Below are positions 36,501 through 49,000 of a stretch of DNA of 64,000 nt, piece by piece; position 1 is the first letter of the stretch, and each line of letters begins with the position of its first letter. The DNA comes from Linnemannia schmuckeri (Eukaryota; Mortierellomycota; Mortierellomycetes; Mortierellales; Mortierellaceae): the NCBI GenBank assembly GCA_029449235.1, contig JANATG010000023.1, positions 1 through 64,000 on the forward strand, in the 5' to 3' direction. The notes below the pieces were generated by a model that had not been told where the DNA came from, searched no databases, and saw nothing but the letters and a program-made list of their open reading frames with translations. The translations under genes and the position numbers were made by a program.

Positions 36501-38095
36501 CAGGAGGCTGCCGATAACTTGCTCCGAGACTTGAACCGTCGTGGATACCTCAGCATGTCTATCCACGGTGGCAAGGTAGCTACATGTGTTTTTGCTCCCC
36601 AGTATGAGTGATGTGTGGTACGATACACACACCTAACACTTGCATTTTTTTTTATTTTGCCTCTGTCTCTCTGAAATAGGACCAAGTGGATAGAGATAGT
36701 GCAATCTCCGATTTCAAGGCGGGAGTGTGTCAGATCTTGATCGCAACCTCAGTGGCGGCTCGTGGACTGGACGTCAAGAAGCTGGGGATTGTGATCAACT
36801 ATGAGTGCCCCAACCACATGGAGGATTATGTCCATCGTGTGGGACGAACAGGTCGTGCAGGAAATAAGGGAATCGCCTATACATTTATCACTCCCGAGCA
36901 GGAACGGTTTGCACCGGATATTGCCAAGGCGTTGACCAACAGTTCTCGGGCGGTCCCACCGGAACTGCAGGCGCTTGTGGATTCCTTCCATGAGAAGCTG
37001 AAGTCTGGAGACGCCAAGCAGACGGCCTCTGGATTTGGTGGCAAGGGTCTTGAAAAGTTTGAAAAGGAGCGCGACAAAGTTCTCGCCATCCAAAAGAAGG
37101 TAACCTTTGAATGCTTGTATGCCTGTCATATGCGTGTTTTGTTCGTTGTAACACTGGGATACTAATGTTTTACACTACATTACATTTAAACTTGATAGAC
37201 ATATGGAGGTGGTGATGATGAAGGATCAGATGGAGAGGGCGGTGGAGACGGAAACGAGATCGTCGTGGAAGCTAAGCAGGTGCAAGCAGGTATCACTGCA
37301 GGAAAGGCTGCCGCCAATGCAGCAGCAGCAGCAGAAGAGAACGCTGACGGCAAGACAAACGCTGCAGCAGCGACTGGCACAACTTCCACGACAACTGGCT
37401 CTGCAGCAACAGCAGGTGGTGCTCCCGGTGGTAACAACGCCCTTGCAGAAGGTAATTCAGATTTTGGGATGTTGCTTTCCGGACTGGGAATTGGTTCTTT
37501 TTCTTGGGGTGTTTGGAACAGATTAATTAACGAAATGTCTAAACTTTCACTTGATCCTGCTGTAGCTTTGCGCAAGGCTAAGGAGGCTGCGGATGCGTTG
37601 AGTCAGTCGCTTGGAGGCGATGGACGACAGCGTGCGTTGGAGGTGATTAATAACCTGAACAAGTCGCGACCAGGCGCTCCAGGAGCAGGTGGAACTACCG
37701 ATGCTGCAGGATCCTTGGCCGGTAGCGGTGGGCCTGGAGGTCCTGGAGGACCCGGTGGTCACCGTGATAACGGCTTTGCGATTGAAATTGAGATCAACGA
37801 CTACCCGCCCAAGGCGCGTCTGATGGTGATACAAAAGATGATGATTGACCAGATCTCTGACCATTCTGGAGCTGCGATCACGACGCGTGGTGTGTTTGTG
37901 GAGCAGGGCAAGCAGCCTCCTCCGGGTGAGCGCAAGTTGTATCTGTTTATTGAGGGCGACTCGCAGCTTGTGATTGATAAGGCCAAGAACGAGATTACAC
38001 GGATCTTAAGGGAGGAGGCTAACAAGGCTGCAGATGCGACCAACCGTGGAGGTGGACCTGGTCGTGGTGGCGGAGGGCGCTTCCAAATTGTGTAA
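33553..38095 (+). CDS. PRP5: DEAD-box pre-mRNA splicing helicase PRP5/DDX46
   Basis: Eight exons: 33553-34479, 34569-35419, 35524-36004, 36120-36191, 36306-36575, 36680-37099, 37199-37451, 37566-38095, giving 1,267 residues. The N-terminus is RS/RD-rich (many D-R-D-R repeats), then an acidic region with the DPLDAFM motif known in Prp5 to bind the U2 snRNP protein SF3B1. Helicase motifs are all present: PTSIQSQAIP (Q), AKTGSGKT (I), PTRELA (Ia), TPGR (Ib), DEAD (II), SAT (III), TSVAARGLDV (V) and HRVGRTGRAG (VI). The C-terminal KH-like part (EIEINDYPPKAR, AAITTRGVFVEQGK) is characteristic of DDX46. It remodels U2 snRNP at the branch site. The last intron (37452-37565) is 114 bases and stop-free, so its retention would insert 38 residues. 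Confidence 0.95.
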
Positions 38096-38311
38096 GCAAG
38101 GTTGGATGGCTGATGCTCCTCGACGTCTTGATGATGGTTCCAGCACGCTTCGAAAAATAAACATCTTTGCATCAAAACCATGTTGTATTTGCTATGTGAA
38201 TTGGGTATGAGAGGTATTTACGATTTGTTGTTATTGGCGTCTATGGTACAGGGGGGAAGGGGGATAGATTAGAGGAAGAGGGACAAAACTGCGTTACAAA
38301 AAAGGAGTATC

Positions 38312-39892
38312 TTATGGAGGTGGAGGAGATACGGCTGAGGAGGGCACAAGGGTGAGGTGCTTGAAGACAGCCTGGAGACGTGCCAACGCCACAGCCTGGA
38401 GACGCTCATTCTCGTCGATCATGGTTACTACTGATCCTGCGACGGTTGCGGTGTTGGCTGCAGAACCGAGTTGTTTCCGGGGATCCTTTCCAAAGATCTT
38501 TTCCCAATTCCATTCTGCGCTCAAGAACTTTTTAGGAGTCTGGTGGTGATCGATGGCGGTGGTGGAGAACTCTTGGACCCATGCGCTGTTCGTTGATACT
38601 CTTACAGGAGGAGAGTGGTGGGCAGCAGCAGCAGGGACGGTAAGGTCGAAGTCGAAGTCTTCCGAGGGGAGGGTGGCAGAGGATGCGGGAGGGTAGTACG
38701 TCTGTTCTGCGAGATGAAGGTCGTTGACGAGGGAGAGGAAGTGGTCTTCTGCACGGATGCATTTCAAGAGAGCTGGTTGTTCCTGATGGTAATGTTGGTG
38801 GTGTGAGTAGGGTGTCGTGTCCATGGTAGTGTTGGGGGTGTTGGGGGCGTTGGGGAGGTAGTTGAAGGACTCGAACTCGCTCACACAAAAGTCGCTTGAG
38901 TGTCCTGGATGAGAGTGCTGGTACAATTTCTCTTCTGAATCGAGACCAGGGATTTGTAACCGTCCCTCACCTCCCGAGATAGTAGCAGCGGCAGCGGCAG
39001 TGTGCATGGCAGTAGACGGTGAAGGGACACCGGTCATCATCCACGAATACGAAGAGCGAGGAGGACCACCAGAGGTAACCCGCTGTCGTTCACGTTCCTC
39101 AGCGAGTCGGGCCTCCTTGAGACGGTCTTGTTCTTCGATCTGGCGGAATTGGGATTGGTGGGTGTTGATGTAGGCTTGGGTGAAGTGGTCGTTATTCCAT
39201 TCTTCCCGGAACTCGTCCTCTTCGTCGTCATCATCTTCTTCAGTTTGACTGTTGGCACCCTGAAGGAGTGTTGTAGATGAAGAGGGAACTGGTTCTGCGT
39301 GAGCCATCTCTTGTGCCCAGAGACTGTCCGTGAGAGCTTCTTCAGAGGAGGACTGATAGTTGTAAGCGTCAAACTCTTCAGTAGACAACTCTTGCTCGGG
39401 AAGGAGAGCGCCACCTTCAGAGATAGCTTGCTGACCGGCTGTTGTCGATAAGGTGTGAGTAACTGCATGGTCCCAAGAGGAAATCAAGTCGAGATCCTGG
39501 AGATGACGCTGATTGGGTATCGGTCTTTGGTGTGTGTTGCTGAACTGTGTTGCCCACGGACCTGCCTGATAGTGGTGGCGAAGTTGGTCCTGCTGGACCG
39601 AAGAGGAGGTTAACCAGGCGTGTTCGAATGCGGTGTTTTCGTCGATTGCCTTGTGCTTGTTGATAGTCAACTGGTGTTTGGCGTAATGTTGTTGTTGCTG
39701 CCGGGGGAAGAGTCCTCCTAGGTGGTATCCTTGTCCCTGTCCTTGATGATGATGCCGTGTTGACGGGGAGGAAGACGACGACAAAGTGGGACGGAAGAGG
39801 GATGGTTTGGCAGAGTAGGTCGATTCACCGAGGAACTGGTTTGCGAGCGCATGGAGGGGTGCGCTTGCCGAGGAAGAGTAGCAACCGGCCAT
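38312..39892 (-). CDS. PEX20-like peroxin (PTS2 import co-receptor)
   Basis: A single frame of 526 residues if translated from ATG 39892, chosen because it places MAGCYSSSASAPLHALANQF at the very N-terminus. A cysteine at residue 4 followed by a 'P-L-x-x-L-x-x-x-F' stretch is the hallmark of PEX5/PEX20-type import receptors, where the cysteine is monoubiquitinated for recycling. The middle is Q/H/S-rich and disordered with an acidic block. Aromatic motifs of the W-x-x-x-F/Y type that bind PEX14/PEX13 occur, for example WATQF (about residue 109) and WVQEF (about 438). The C-terminal SAEWNWEKIFGKDP region may be the PEX7-binding part. No TPR repeats, so not PEX5 itself. It would carry PTS2 cargo with PEX7 to the peroxisome. 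Confidence 0.66.
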   Translation of the reverse strand: MAGCYSSSASAPLHALANQFLGESTYSAKPSLFRPTLSSSSSPSTRHHHQGQGQGYHLGGLFPRQQQQHYAKHQLTINKHKAIDENTAFEHAWLTSSSVQQDQLRHHYQAGPWATQFSNTHQRPIPNQRHLQDLDLISSWDHAVTHTLSTTAGQQAISEGGALLPEQELSTEEFDAYNYQSSSEEALTDSLWAQEMAHAEPVPSSSTTLLQGANSQTEEDDDDEEDEFREEWNNDHFTQAYINTHQSQFRQIEEQDRLKEARLAEERERQRVTSGGPPRSSYSWMMTGVPSPSTAMHTAAAAATISGGEGRLQIPGLDSEEKLYQHSHPGHSSDFCVSEFESFNYLPNAPNTPNTTMDTTPYSHHQHYHQEQPALLKCIRAEDHFLSLVNDLHLAEQTYYPPASSATLPSEDFDFDLTVPAAAAHHSPPVRVSTNSAWVQEFSTTAIDHHQTPKKFLSAEWNWEKIFGKDPRKQLGSAANTATVAGSVVTMIDENERLQAVALARLQAVFKHLTLVPSSAVSPPPP

Positions 39893-42331
39893 GTTTTGTG
39901 CTTGGTATGTTCTTTGACAGAAAGATGCGTCGATAGGGGGGGAAGAGCAGATCAGTGGTTGTACAGTAGAGGTAAGAGACAATGGCTTCTATGATCGGTC
40001 GGCTGGATCGGCTTATCGGAGTTGATGGGCTTGGTTGGCTGGCTGCAGGTTTATCTTTGTGTGCTGGTGGTGCTGCTGCTGCTGCTCGGAGATTGACTTT
40101 GTCTTGGGATGATAATGAAAATGGATTTTGGAGAAATATAATCTGAATAGGTATAACACGCGTGTGTGTGTGTGTGTGGAGGGAGCGAAGGGAGAAGGGC
40201 AGAGGACAAGGGTGTGAATGAGTCTTGAATCAGCAAAGACAGAGGCGAGGGAGTGAATGAGAAGAGTAGAGAGAGGAGTGGGTTGGTAGAAGTGAAGAAG
40301 AGAAGGGAAAAGAGAAAGAGAAAGAGAAAAAGAAGAGAGGAGAAAAGAAGGAAAGAAGCGGAAGAGAAAAGAAAAGAGAAGAATAGAGAGAGAGAGGGGG
40401 GGGGGGGGGGGGGGGGGGGGCAAAGAAAGCGTGTGAGAGAACAGAAGGAAAAGGAAAAGGAAAAGGAAAAAGGAAAAAGGAAAAAGAAAAAGGAAAAAGG
40501 AAAAAGGAAAAGGAAAGAAAGAGTATCCGGGGAAAGGAATAAGAGCAAGAGTGAGGATGATTATACAGTATTAGTTCTATAGACGGAAAGACAATGGAAG
40601 GGGGTGTGACAAAGTGAACAAAGGAACCACTGACTGAACGGACTGGCTGTAAGAGTCAAAGGAAGGGAGGAAAAAAGAAGGGCCAATGGCAGTCTGTTTG
40701 TGTGTGCAATCTTATCTCTTTATGGCTGGTTAGTCTTGCTGTTCCTTTTTACCTTTTCACCTCGTGGCAATGGTATGTATACTGTATATATATGTATAGT
40801 ACTGTGCCATCCTATCCGAGCCTCTTTTTTTTTTTTTTTTATTATTATTGAATGCGATAGGGAACTGTTACTTACTCTGATTGACGGTCACCAAGTTCAG
40901 TATTTGCATGGATATGCACACCATACATCAGCCCCCCTCGCCTTCTTTGGTTGCTTGGACAAGCAGGCAGATTGTCTGACATGTTCAAGATGATTATTGT
41001 CAGACAACAGGACAAAGGGACACAGGTTCGATTTGCTCCGAGTGTGAATGCGAGTGCGAGAATATGACAAAGAAAAGAGAAAGATCCGTAGACATGTGAA
41101 CATCAAAAAAAATCCTTTCCTGCGTCTGTGACCACTGAAATGATTGGCTGTACTGGTCCTGCACACTGGTTACTTGTTTGTATGTCACACACCCACCCCA
41201 CACACATATGCTGCGGTCTAAACTAGACACATATACTGACAGTGGCGCGTACTATTTTTCCCACTCCATCTCCATGTCCACAACACATCCATCTACCAGT
41301 CCATGTAGGGATAGACAATAACAAACAGCAACAACAACATGGCAACCCACATTCATCATATATCCAACAAGGGCAAAAAAAAAAAAAAAATAACCAAATA
41401 CGCGTCTTTTTGTCACTCTCCCCTCTCTCCACACGTGTTGCCTACTATGTTCATGTACTTGTTCAATTGGTCAATGATCATCATTGGTAGCTATGCTTTC
41501 GATTTACGCGTTTATCGTCTGAGGAACACTGGATAATCTGCTCGAGATTGCACTGTGTCTCCCTGCTCTTCTAAAACTCTCCTGTTGTCTCCTGGGGAAC
41601 ACCGGACAATCTCATCCAAACGAGACCGTGGCCATCTCCGTTCTTCTAAGCCTTTGCTACACTCTCTTATTCATAATCTCTCACTCTTTCCCTTCCCTGT
41701 GTCTATTTTCCCTCAAACCTCTTTTCATTCAATGACACCGGTTACTCTCTCTTCCATCTTGAGAGAAAAGAAATGAGAAAGACAAAATGACTCCGCGAAG
41801 AAGAAAGAGAGAAATAAAGAGGATAAAGACTTTGACTCCTTGTTTGCTTCTCTGTTTGAATGTTTGCCTCCTGAACGATGAAAAAAATAATGTATTCATC
41901 TGTAACAACAACAACAACAACAAAAGACAATACGATAGTGACCCTTTTTGTTGTTCACAAAATGAGAGTCGGTACGGATGGATGGATGGCTGGTACTCGA
42001 CTGTTTGACCGAACATAAAGGCCTTCTTTTTTCTCTCTTGTCCCTTGGCCATGGTCCTTTAAAAATGGAGAGAGCGAGAGTGGTGAGCAGGAAGGGGGAA
42101 CTATAGAAGGGCAGTGTCGATTCAGACAAGGAAGATTTGCGAGTGAGGACGAGAGGTGAGGACTAGGAGAGAAAGGGAAGAGGGTGATAGAAGAATATTT
42201 CAAACCAAGAAAACGAGAAATGAACTACAAGAAGGAAGGAAAAAGAGAGAGAGAGAAAGAGGTAAGATACATGGTCCATGATCCATAGTCCATGCAGAGT
42301 GTGTGCCACTAACAGTTATGTACTGATATTT

Positions 42332-42362
<31 letters not shown>

Positions 42363-43022
42363 CAGGCACGATCAAGAGCGCCCAAAAGCAAAAATAAAGT
42401 AATTTTGGGTTCATCAGTTGCATATGCTGTGATATGTGAGTGGCCGTGTCTCACTCACGCCCACTTCCACTTCTCTTAGCTCGTCTCAAACTTGTCTGTC
42501 TCCTTATTTTACCCTTTTTTTTTTTTTTTTTTTTTTTTGTTTCTTTTCCTGTCGTCCCTTTTCCTTTCTTTTTCCTTTTTTCCCTTTTCTTTGTCATTCC
42601 CTTTCTTTTTCTTTTTCGTTTCTTCTTTGTTCCTCTTTCGTTCCCCTTCATTTTTTTTTTTTTTTTTTTTTTTTTTAATTATTCCTTCCACCTTTTCTTT
42701 TATCTTTACTTATTCCTCTTCCCTCACTCCTCTCCATTCGCACACGTCTCCCAAGGGAAAGAGACAGCAACAATATCAAACAAACAAACAACACACATCA
42801 TACCTTCCTCTCTTCCTCTATTTCCCTCCAATAGTACAAGCACAGCGTATACCATATCATATCAATCAACAAGTACCCCTTTTCCCATTTCTACCTCATA
42901 CTACTCGTGCTACGTACAGTCTTTCTTCTTCTCGTCCCACCCTCTCCTTCTGACTGACTTACTGACTGACCATACAAAACTCATTCATTCATCAACAAAG
43001 AAGGGATCTTGACTGCAAACAA
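39893..43022. other. 3.1-kb intergenic region with low-complexity tracts
   Basis: Between the divergent PEX20-like and NUM1-like genes. It holds GA-rich and AAGG-type repeats (40290-40395, 40450-40530), a run of 25 G (40396-40420), a run of T at about 40827-40841, runs of A (41377-41391) and T (42334-42362, 42516-42538, 42652-42676), and pyrimidine-rich DNA up to the NUM1-like start. Several open frames of 60-190 codons exist but are dominated by F/L/S or K/E/R repeats, as expected of such tracts. I see no gene. Confidence 0.5.
40396..40420 (+). repeat. Poly-G run, 25 bases
   Basis: Twenty-five consecutive G following a (GA)n stretch and preceding AAGG-type repeats, about 500 bases upstream of the PEX20-like start on the opposite strand. 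Confidence 0.95.
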
Positions 43023-46000
43023 ATGATGTCCGATTCCCAATGGCCTCATCAGCCACAACCAGCAACCGCCCTTGCCAGTCTCCAGACCATTGACCAGGCC
43101 AGGGCTGAGCTCGAGGCTCGCCTCATGGGCATCCATAACGACCTCCAGCTCACCCAGACCATCGGACTTCTCTTTGTCAAGCGCCAGGAGGACCTCAAGC
43201 ACTGCTTCGACCAACTCCAGGAACTCAAGCAACAGGAGGCAGCATCATTAGGAACAGGACGGCAACAGCAACAAAATCAGGAACCCCTGCCAGACACATT
43301 ACGGGAGCAACTTGCAATGCTCGACAAGGAGTTTCAGGAAGGGCAGAATGGCATCCTGGGACTCAAGGGACTCATCGACGCACAGTTGGTAAGAAACAGG
43401 ACTTTCTCCTATATCAAATGGGCAGTACACTTCACGTTTGTCATTATATGATGGACATGAAAGGATAAAGCATTACTTGACTTCTTTTTTTTTCACTCAT
43501 GTGTGCCTTTCCTTGCACGGTGAGCTCAAAAGGATGAAGGATCACTTTTTTTCTTTTCTTTTTTTACTCCGGTGTAATGCTTTGCTTGTATCGTATATTT
43601 CTTTTTATTTTCTACACAATTGTGCCGCAACCACATTCCTTGCATTCCTTTGAGGGTTACAGCCTTTCTCTTTTCTCTCTCCTCTTTGCACACCTCCTTG
43701 TTTCTCTATATTCCCTTGCCATTTCTCTCTTACGTTTCTTTTTCACTACTATCCGTTGGAAGGGGAGGAGTGAGTTCGTCTTGTCCGTGTTCCCATTCCA
43801 GCGAACAATTGGCACAATTCGCACAAAATAGCGCTAAACCACGAACCAACCACCCAATCACCGTCTTTCTGCTCACTTTAACAGCCAAGAAAAAAAATCT
43901 CCATCTAAAAAAATAAGTGCTCTCAACATATACAAGCGCATATGAAAGTTAATTACATTGCGGCCCCTATTGGAGAGTGGGATTGGGTCGGGGAGAAGGG
44001 GCTACAATGAACCAGCTTGGTTTATTATTATCGCTCGCAATTGTTTACTTAGGCTGGTGACTGGGGGATGTCGGTGTACGAGGTGGGAGTTTTGTGGCTC
44101 TCGTTTATTTTTTTCTTGTTTTGTTTTTCTTTCTTCAGTAATCTCTGGGAACTGAGATTTGTCTATTCTTGGCGGTATTGAAGGTATTGCATTCAAGCTA
44201 CTTTTCGCTTTTCTATTAGTATGCTGTATCTGTGAATGGACGAGAGAGGCGACAAAAAGATAACAATAAGGCAACGGTTTGAATGCGTGAGAGTAATGAG
44301 AGGGCAATGCATAAGAGCACATCGTGGATATAATACCACTATTTCTTGTTTTTTTTAGTGAAGAGCAAAAAAGTAAAGAGCAGTAAACTGCTGCAAGATG
44401 GGTGATTCAATCCTGTAGTGTCTTTCTTTCTTCTTCGAGCTGCCAAGAAGACAGGGGAGAGTGAGGCAGTGAGAGTGAACAAAGCCTTGAACTGTCTCCC
44501 CTTGCGAACATTGTGCATGAATACTTCGAGGGTGGACACCTGTACCATCCAGTCTCTCTCCATTACTCCTTTTTTTGTCGTTGGTATCAAGCCATCCTTC
44601 CCGAACATTCGCCTTACTCTTTATTGTTGTATGAATTGTAGCCTACGATAGCGATTCAGCCTCCTCAAGCAGACTCGACGACACGGTCGGGGTCGAATGT
44701 CCTCGGACCAAGTGCACTGCCCTCAAGCGTGCTGCCAACACAGACAATCACCAAGCCCCGGCGCCACAAGGTCGTGGTTCCCTCAGCCCCTTCGATCAAC
44801 GATCCTGCATTTCCCGTTCAGATTCAGGAGGAGCTGTTGAACCAGGTCCGTTACTGGACTTCGCAGGCCGAGATGAAGGAAAAGCTGAACCAGGAATACG
44901 ATACCAAGATCTCTGAGCAGGAAAGGATCATTGATGCTCTTAACAAGCAGCGACGCATGCGCGAGGAGAGCGATGGTGAGTATCTGGATATAGCTGGTTT
45001 TTTTTGAGCACTTTTGCTGTATTGTTTCAGCTCCTTGCTTTTGCATATGTCGTTTGTCTACATACATGTGCGCTTGTTTATGTATGTTAACTGACATAAG
45101 GGTTCCTTCTTTGTTATGATTATTAGAGCGCCTGAAAGAAGACCAATGGAATCTGGAGTTGATGAACCAAGAGCTTCGGACACAGTGTGCGGATTTGCAG
45201 CAGCAGCTGTCGCGGTCGCTGCACGAGAATGGCAAGGTCCAGAAGGCACTTACAGCAGCATCGGAGCAAGTGGAGCAGATGAAGGATAAGGAGGAGCGGA
45301 CTGCTGGCCAGTTGGAGTTAACAAAATCTCGGCATGAGCAGGACATGGTAGCCATGCGGAAACACAGCGCAGGGATCCAGCGCGAAAAGTCCGATTTGAT
45401 GAAGAAGATGGAAGAACTCAAGGTGACCATGGCAGCCCAGCAACAGAAGCTGGCCAAGAAGGCAACCATGGAGGCGATTGCACTTGCTCAGGAGAGGGAA
45501 GAGTTGTTGCTTGAGCCCGAGAGTCCCATCGAGGCACCCGTCTTGATCCAGGCACCCCCTCGTCTGCTCAGTAACGATGATTTGCCCGGTACTGCCTCTG
45601 CAGCTGTGATCCCTGGAGCACCCGAGCCCAAGGTTGCCTCGCTGGCTCGAGAGACCTCGTTTGCTCACCAGCAGTCGATCATCAGCGAGCTCCAAGCCAA
45701 GCTGAGCAAGGAGATCTCGGAGAAGGAGCAGTTGTTGGCCGCCAAGGACGAGTTACAATTGGAGAAGGAGGAACTTGCCAAGATGTTGGCTGACAGCGAG
45801 GAGACCATCGAGCACCTGCGGTTCGGAGGACTGGACCCCGCTGTTGCTGGTACTGCTGCTGTCGGTACCGGTGCTGCTGCGGGCGAGACACTTTTGGGAT
45901 TGGGAGGACAGGAGACAAGAGCTGTTGCTGACGAGGAGGACCGCAGCCTACCCTCGATGCGCCCAGTCTCACCTATGCATGTTGGTGGACTCTTTGCGGA

Positions 46001-49000
46001 GCTGGCTCTTGCAAAGTCGACTGAACCCGCCAAGCCTGCAACAGAATATAAGGATCAGGAGACTGCCTCGGAACCCATTGAAAGCTGGATCCACTCTATC
46101 CCTGGATTGGTCCCCGCTCCTGTCGAGAAGGAGAAGATCGTCGAGGTGCCTGTCGACAAGATCGTAGAGGTTGAGAGGATCGTTGAGGTCGAGAAGATTG
46201 TCGAAGTCCCAGTCGAGAAGATTGTTGAGGTGGAGAAGATTGTTGAGGTGGAGAAGATTGTTGAGGTGGAGAAGATTGTCGAGAAGGAGAAGATCGTCGA
46301 GGTGCCCGTCGACAAGATCGTGGAGGTTGAAAAGATTGTCGAAATTGAGAAGATTGTCGAGGTCCCAGTTGAAAAGATCGTGGAAGTCGAGAAGATTGTG
46401 GAGGTGCCAGTCGAAAAAATCGTTGAGGTCGAGAAGATCGTTGAAGTCCCAGTGGAGAAGGTTGTGCATGTTGAGAAGGTTGTCGAAGTGCCCGTCGACA
46501 AGAGCATGCTTGTCGAGAAGATTGTGGAGGTGCCAGTCGAGAAAATCGTGGAGGTGCCAGTCGAGAAAATCGTGGAGGTCGAGAAGATTGTCGAGGTTCC
46601 CATTGACAAAATCGTGGAGATCGAGAAGATTGTCGAGGTACCGGTTGACAAGATTGTCGAAGTGGAGAAGATCGTCGAGGTCGAGAAAATTGTGGAAGTT
46701 CCCGTCGACAAGATCATAGAGATCGAGAAGATCGTGGAAGTTGAAAAGATTGTGGAAGTGCCAGTCGACAAGATTGTCGAGGTCGAGAAGATTGTCGAGA
46801 AGATCGTCGAGGTCGAGAAGATTGTCGAGAAGATCGTCGAGGTCGAGAAGATTGTTGAAGTCCCCGTTGAAAAGATTGTCGAGGTGGAGAAGATTGTCGA
46901 GGTGGAAAAGATTGTCGAGGTGGAGAAGATTGTCGAGAAGATCGTCGAGAAGATTGTCGAGGTCGACAGAGTCAGGGACGTCAAGGAGCTCGCTGCTGCC
47001 AGAGCTTCGGAGAAGACTCAGGCTGCCACCAGCTCTGTTGCCACCAACACGGAGCCCAAGGCATCGACCAGCACCACCGCTACCAACACTGATATCACCA
47101 CCACCCACTCAACTGCCACCAGCACCGATCCCATCTCTCGCCGCAAGGACTCCGCTTCGACCGCGTCGTCTACACATAGGAACGGTCTGTTGCCCGATAT
47201 TGTCACAGGAAAGGACGCCAAGAGCGGCACTCTTTTGGACTCACAGACGCTCACCACCCCCACCGTCACCGGTCTCGAGGTCGCGTCTGTCCGTATTCCA
47301 GAGATTCTTGATGAAGTTCAGCAGATTGCTCAGGTTAAGACCACCGAGCCTGCATTTGTCGATCCCTTCACTGTCGATGAGTCGACTCCTCCTCAAGCAG
47401 CCAAGGTTCTCAAGGAGCTTGAGCTCGAGGTTACCGAGCCCGTTCCCCGCTTTGTCCCCTCAGAGATTCCTTTGGATGACGAACGTCGCCACACTTGCGA
47501 CATGAGCCAGAGCATGCCCGATTCGACTCAACATGCTGCTCCTCCAGTCCCTTCCCTGCCCAAGGACATCGTTGCCGCATCCAGACCTCAGACTGCCTTG
47601 ATGTCCGACAACGGACAAGAATTCCGTGTCTCCTTCGGATCGGCCTTCGGATCGGCCATGGAGACTGGCCGCATCGAACCCGTCTACGTCGACAAGGAGG
47701 CTGCTGCTGCTGCTTCTGCCGCTGCCATGACTGATTACGATTTTAGCGATGTCGACAGTATTCACAGCAAGCACCAGCATGAAGACTCACACAGCATGAT
47801 CTCGCCCGGCCGTCCCGCGACTGGCCCACCCTCAAGCCTCTTGGCCCGTGCGGCCGCAAGAGCAAGCATGGCATCAGAGTTGGATGTCATGGCTTTGAAC
47901 GAACCCTTTATGAATACCCGTAATGCTAGCAGCAGCAACTTGTCTGTCTCAGGAATGATCAACAACAACACCACCACCACTACAAACAACAACATTCATG
48001 GCCAGCTTGGCCATTCACTTATCAGCAACTCTGGTCCTGGTTCGCCTGGACCTATCACTTACCCTGCTCGAGCATCGTCGATCCGATCGGAGAAGCGCTT
48101 TGTCAGCGCTTCACCCCCTCAGTCGTCGGGACTCTCTCGGCCCCCCATGCCTACTGGCGCCGCTGTCATCTCTTCAACTACCCGCACCGCCTACACCTTC
48201 CAGAACAGCTCCAGCCAGGTGTACATCCCGCAGAGCAGCAGCAGCATCCACCAGCAACAGACACAATACCAGCACATTACGGACTCTTCTGGAGCAAGCA
48301 TCAGCCATCAACGTAGCTACCGCCCCTCGCCTAACGGATCCGTCTCGAGCATGTCGACCGACTATGGTGGAAACCAGCATGACCGTCGCGGTTCGGTGAG
48401 CTCGAACTATGACGGCAACTCGACGGCGACAGACCCGACGATGATCCAGGCGATCACGCAGACCATGATTGGAGACTACCTCTGGAAGTATACCCGTCGC
48501 CCCATGGCCAGCGTCATCAGCGAGAAGAGACATCGCAGATACTTCTGGGTCCATCCTTACAACAAGACCATCTACTGGAGTCTCAACAACCCTGCCGCCG
48601 ATGGTTCCCGCGAGCAGCGCGCCAAGTCTGGTACATATCCTTGTTTGTTAACGCTGTGTTGAGGTGTTAGCCAGGGATAACAAACTATGCAGCTGACTAA
48701 CTCGTCTCCTCTTTTTATTTTTCATTATTATCATTGAATGAAACAGCATTGATTATTGCCGTATTTCAGATTACGGATGAGAACACGACCGGCAACTCGG
48801 ACTTGCCCAACGTCAGCTTGCTTGTCCAGACCTCCAACCGCAACCTCAAGCTCACCGCCCCCACGCGCGAGAAGCACGAGCTTTGGTACCAGGTAACCTA
48901 CTTTTTTGTTTTCATTCTGTTCATCTTCTTTGTTTTCGTTGTATTCATGTTTGTTTTCATTCTGTTCACCTTCTTTGTATTCGTTGTATTCATCTTGTTT

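Noticed and set aside
40013..40582. Open frames on both strands (up to 165 codons)
   Set aside because: Composition is almost entirely S/F/L or K/E/R from purine and G runs. No domain and no plausible start.
42436..43012. 190-codon + strand frame upstream of the NUM1-like gene
   Set aside because: Dominated by phenylalanine, leucine and serine from poly-T and CT tracts. It is the promoter and leader of the downstream gene.
45969..47108. Long - strand open frames (about 380 and 310 codons) across the NUM1-like repeat
   Set aside because: They exist only because the sense repeat is built of GTC/GAG/AAG-type codons whose complements are also open. Outside the repeat they end quickly.
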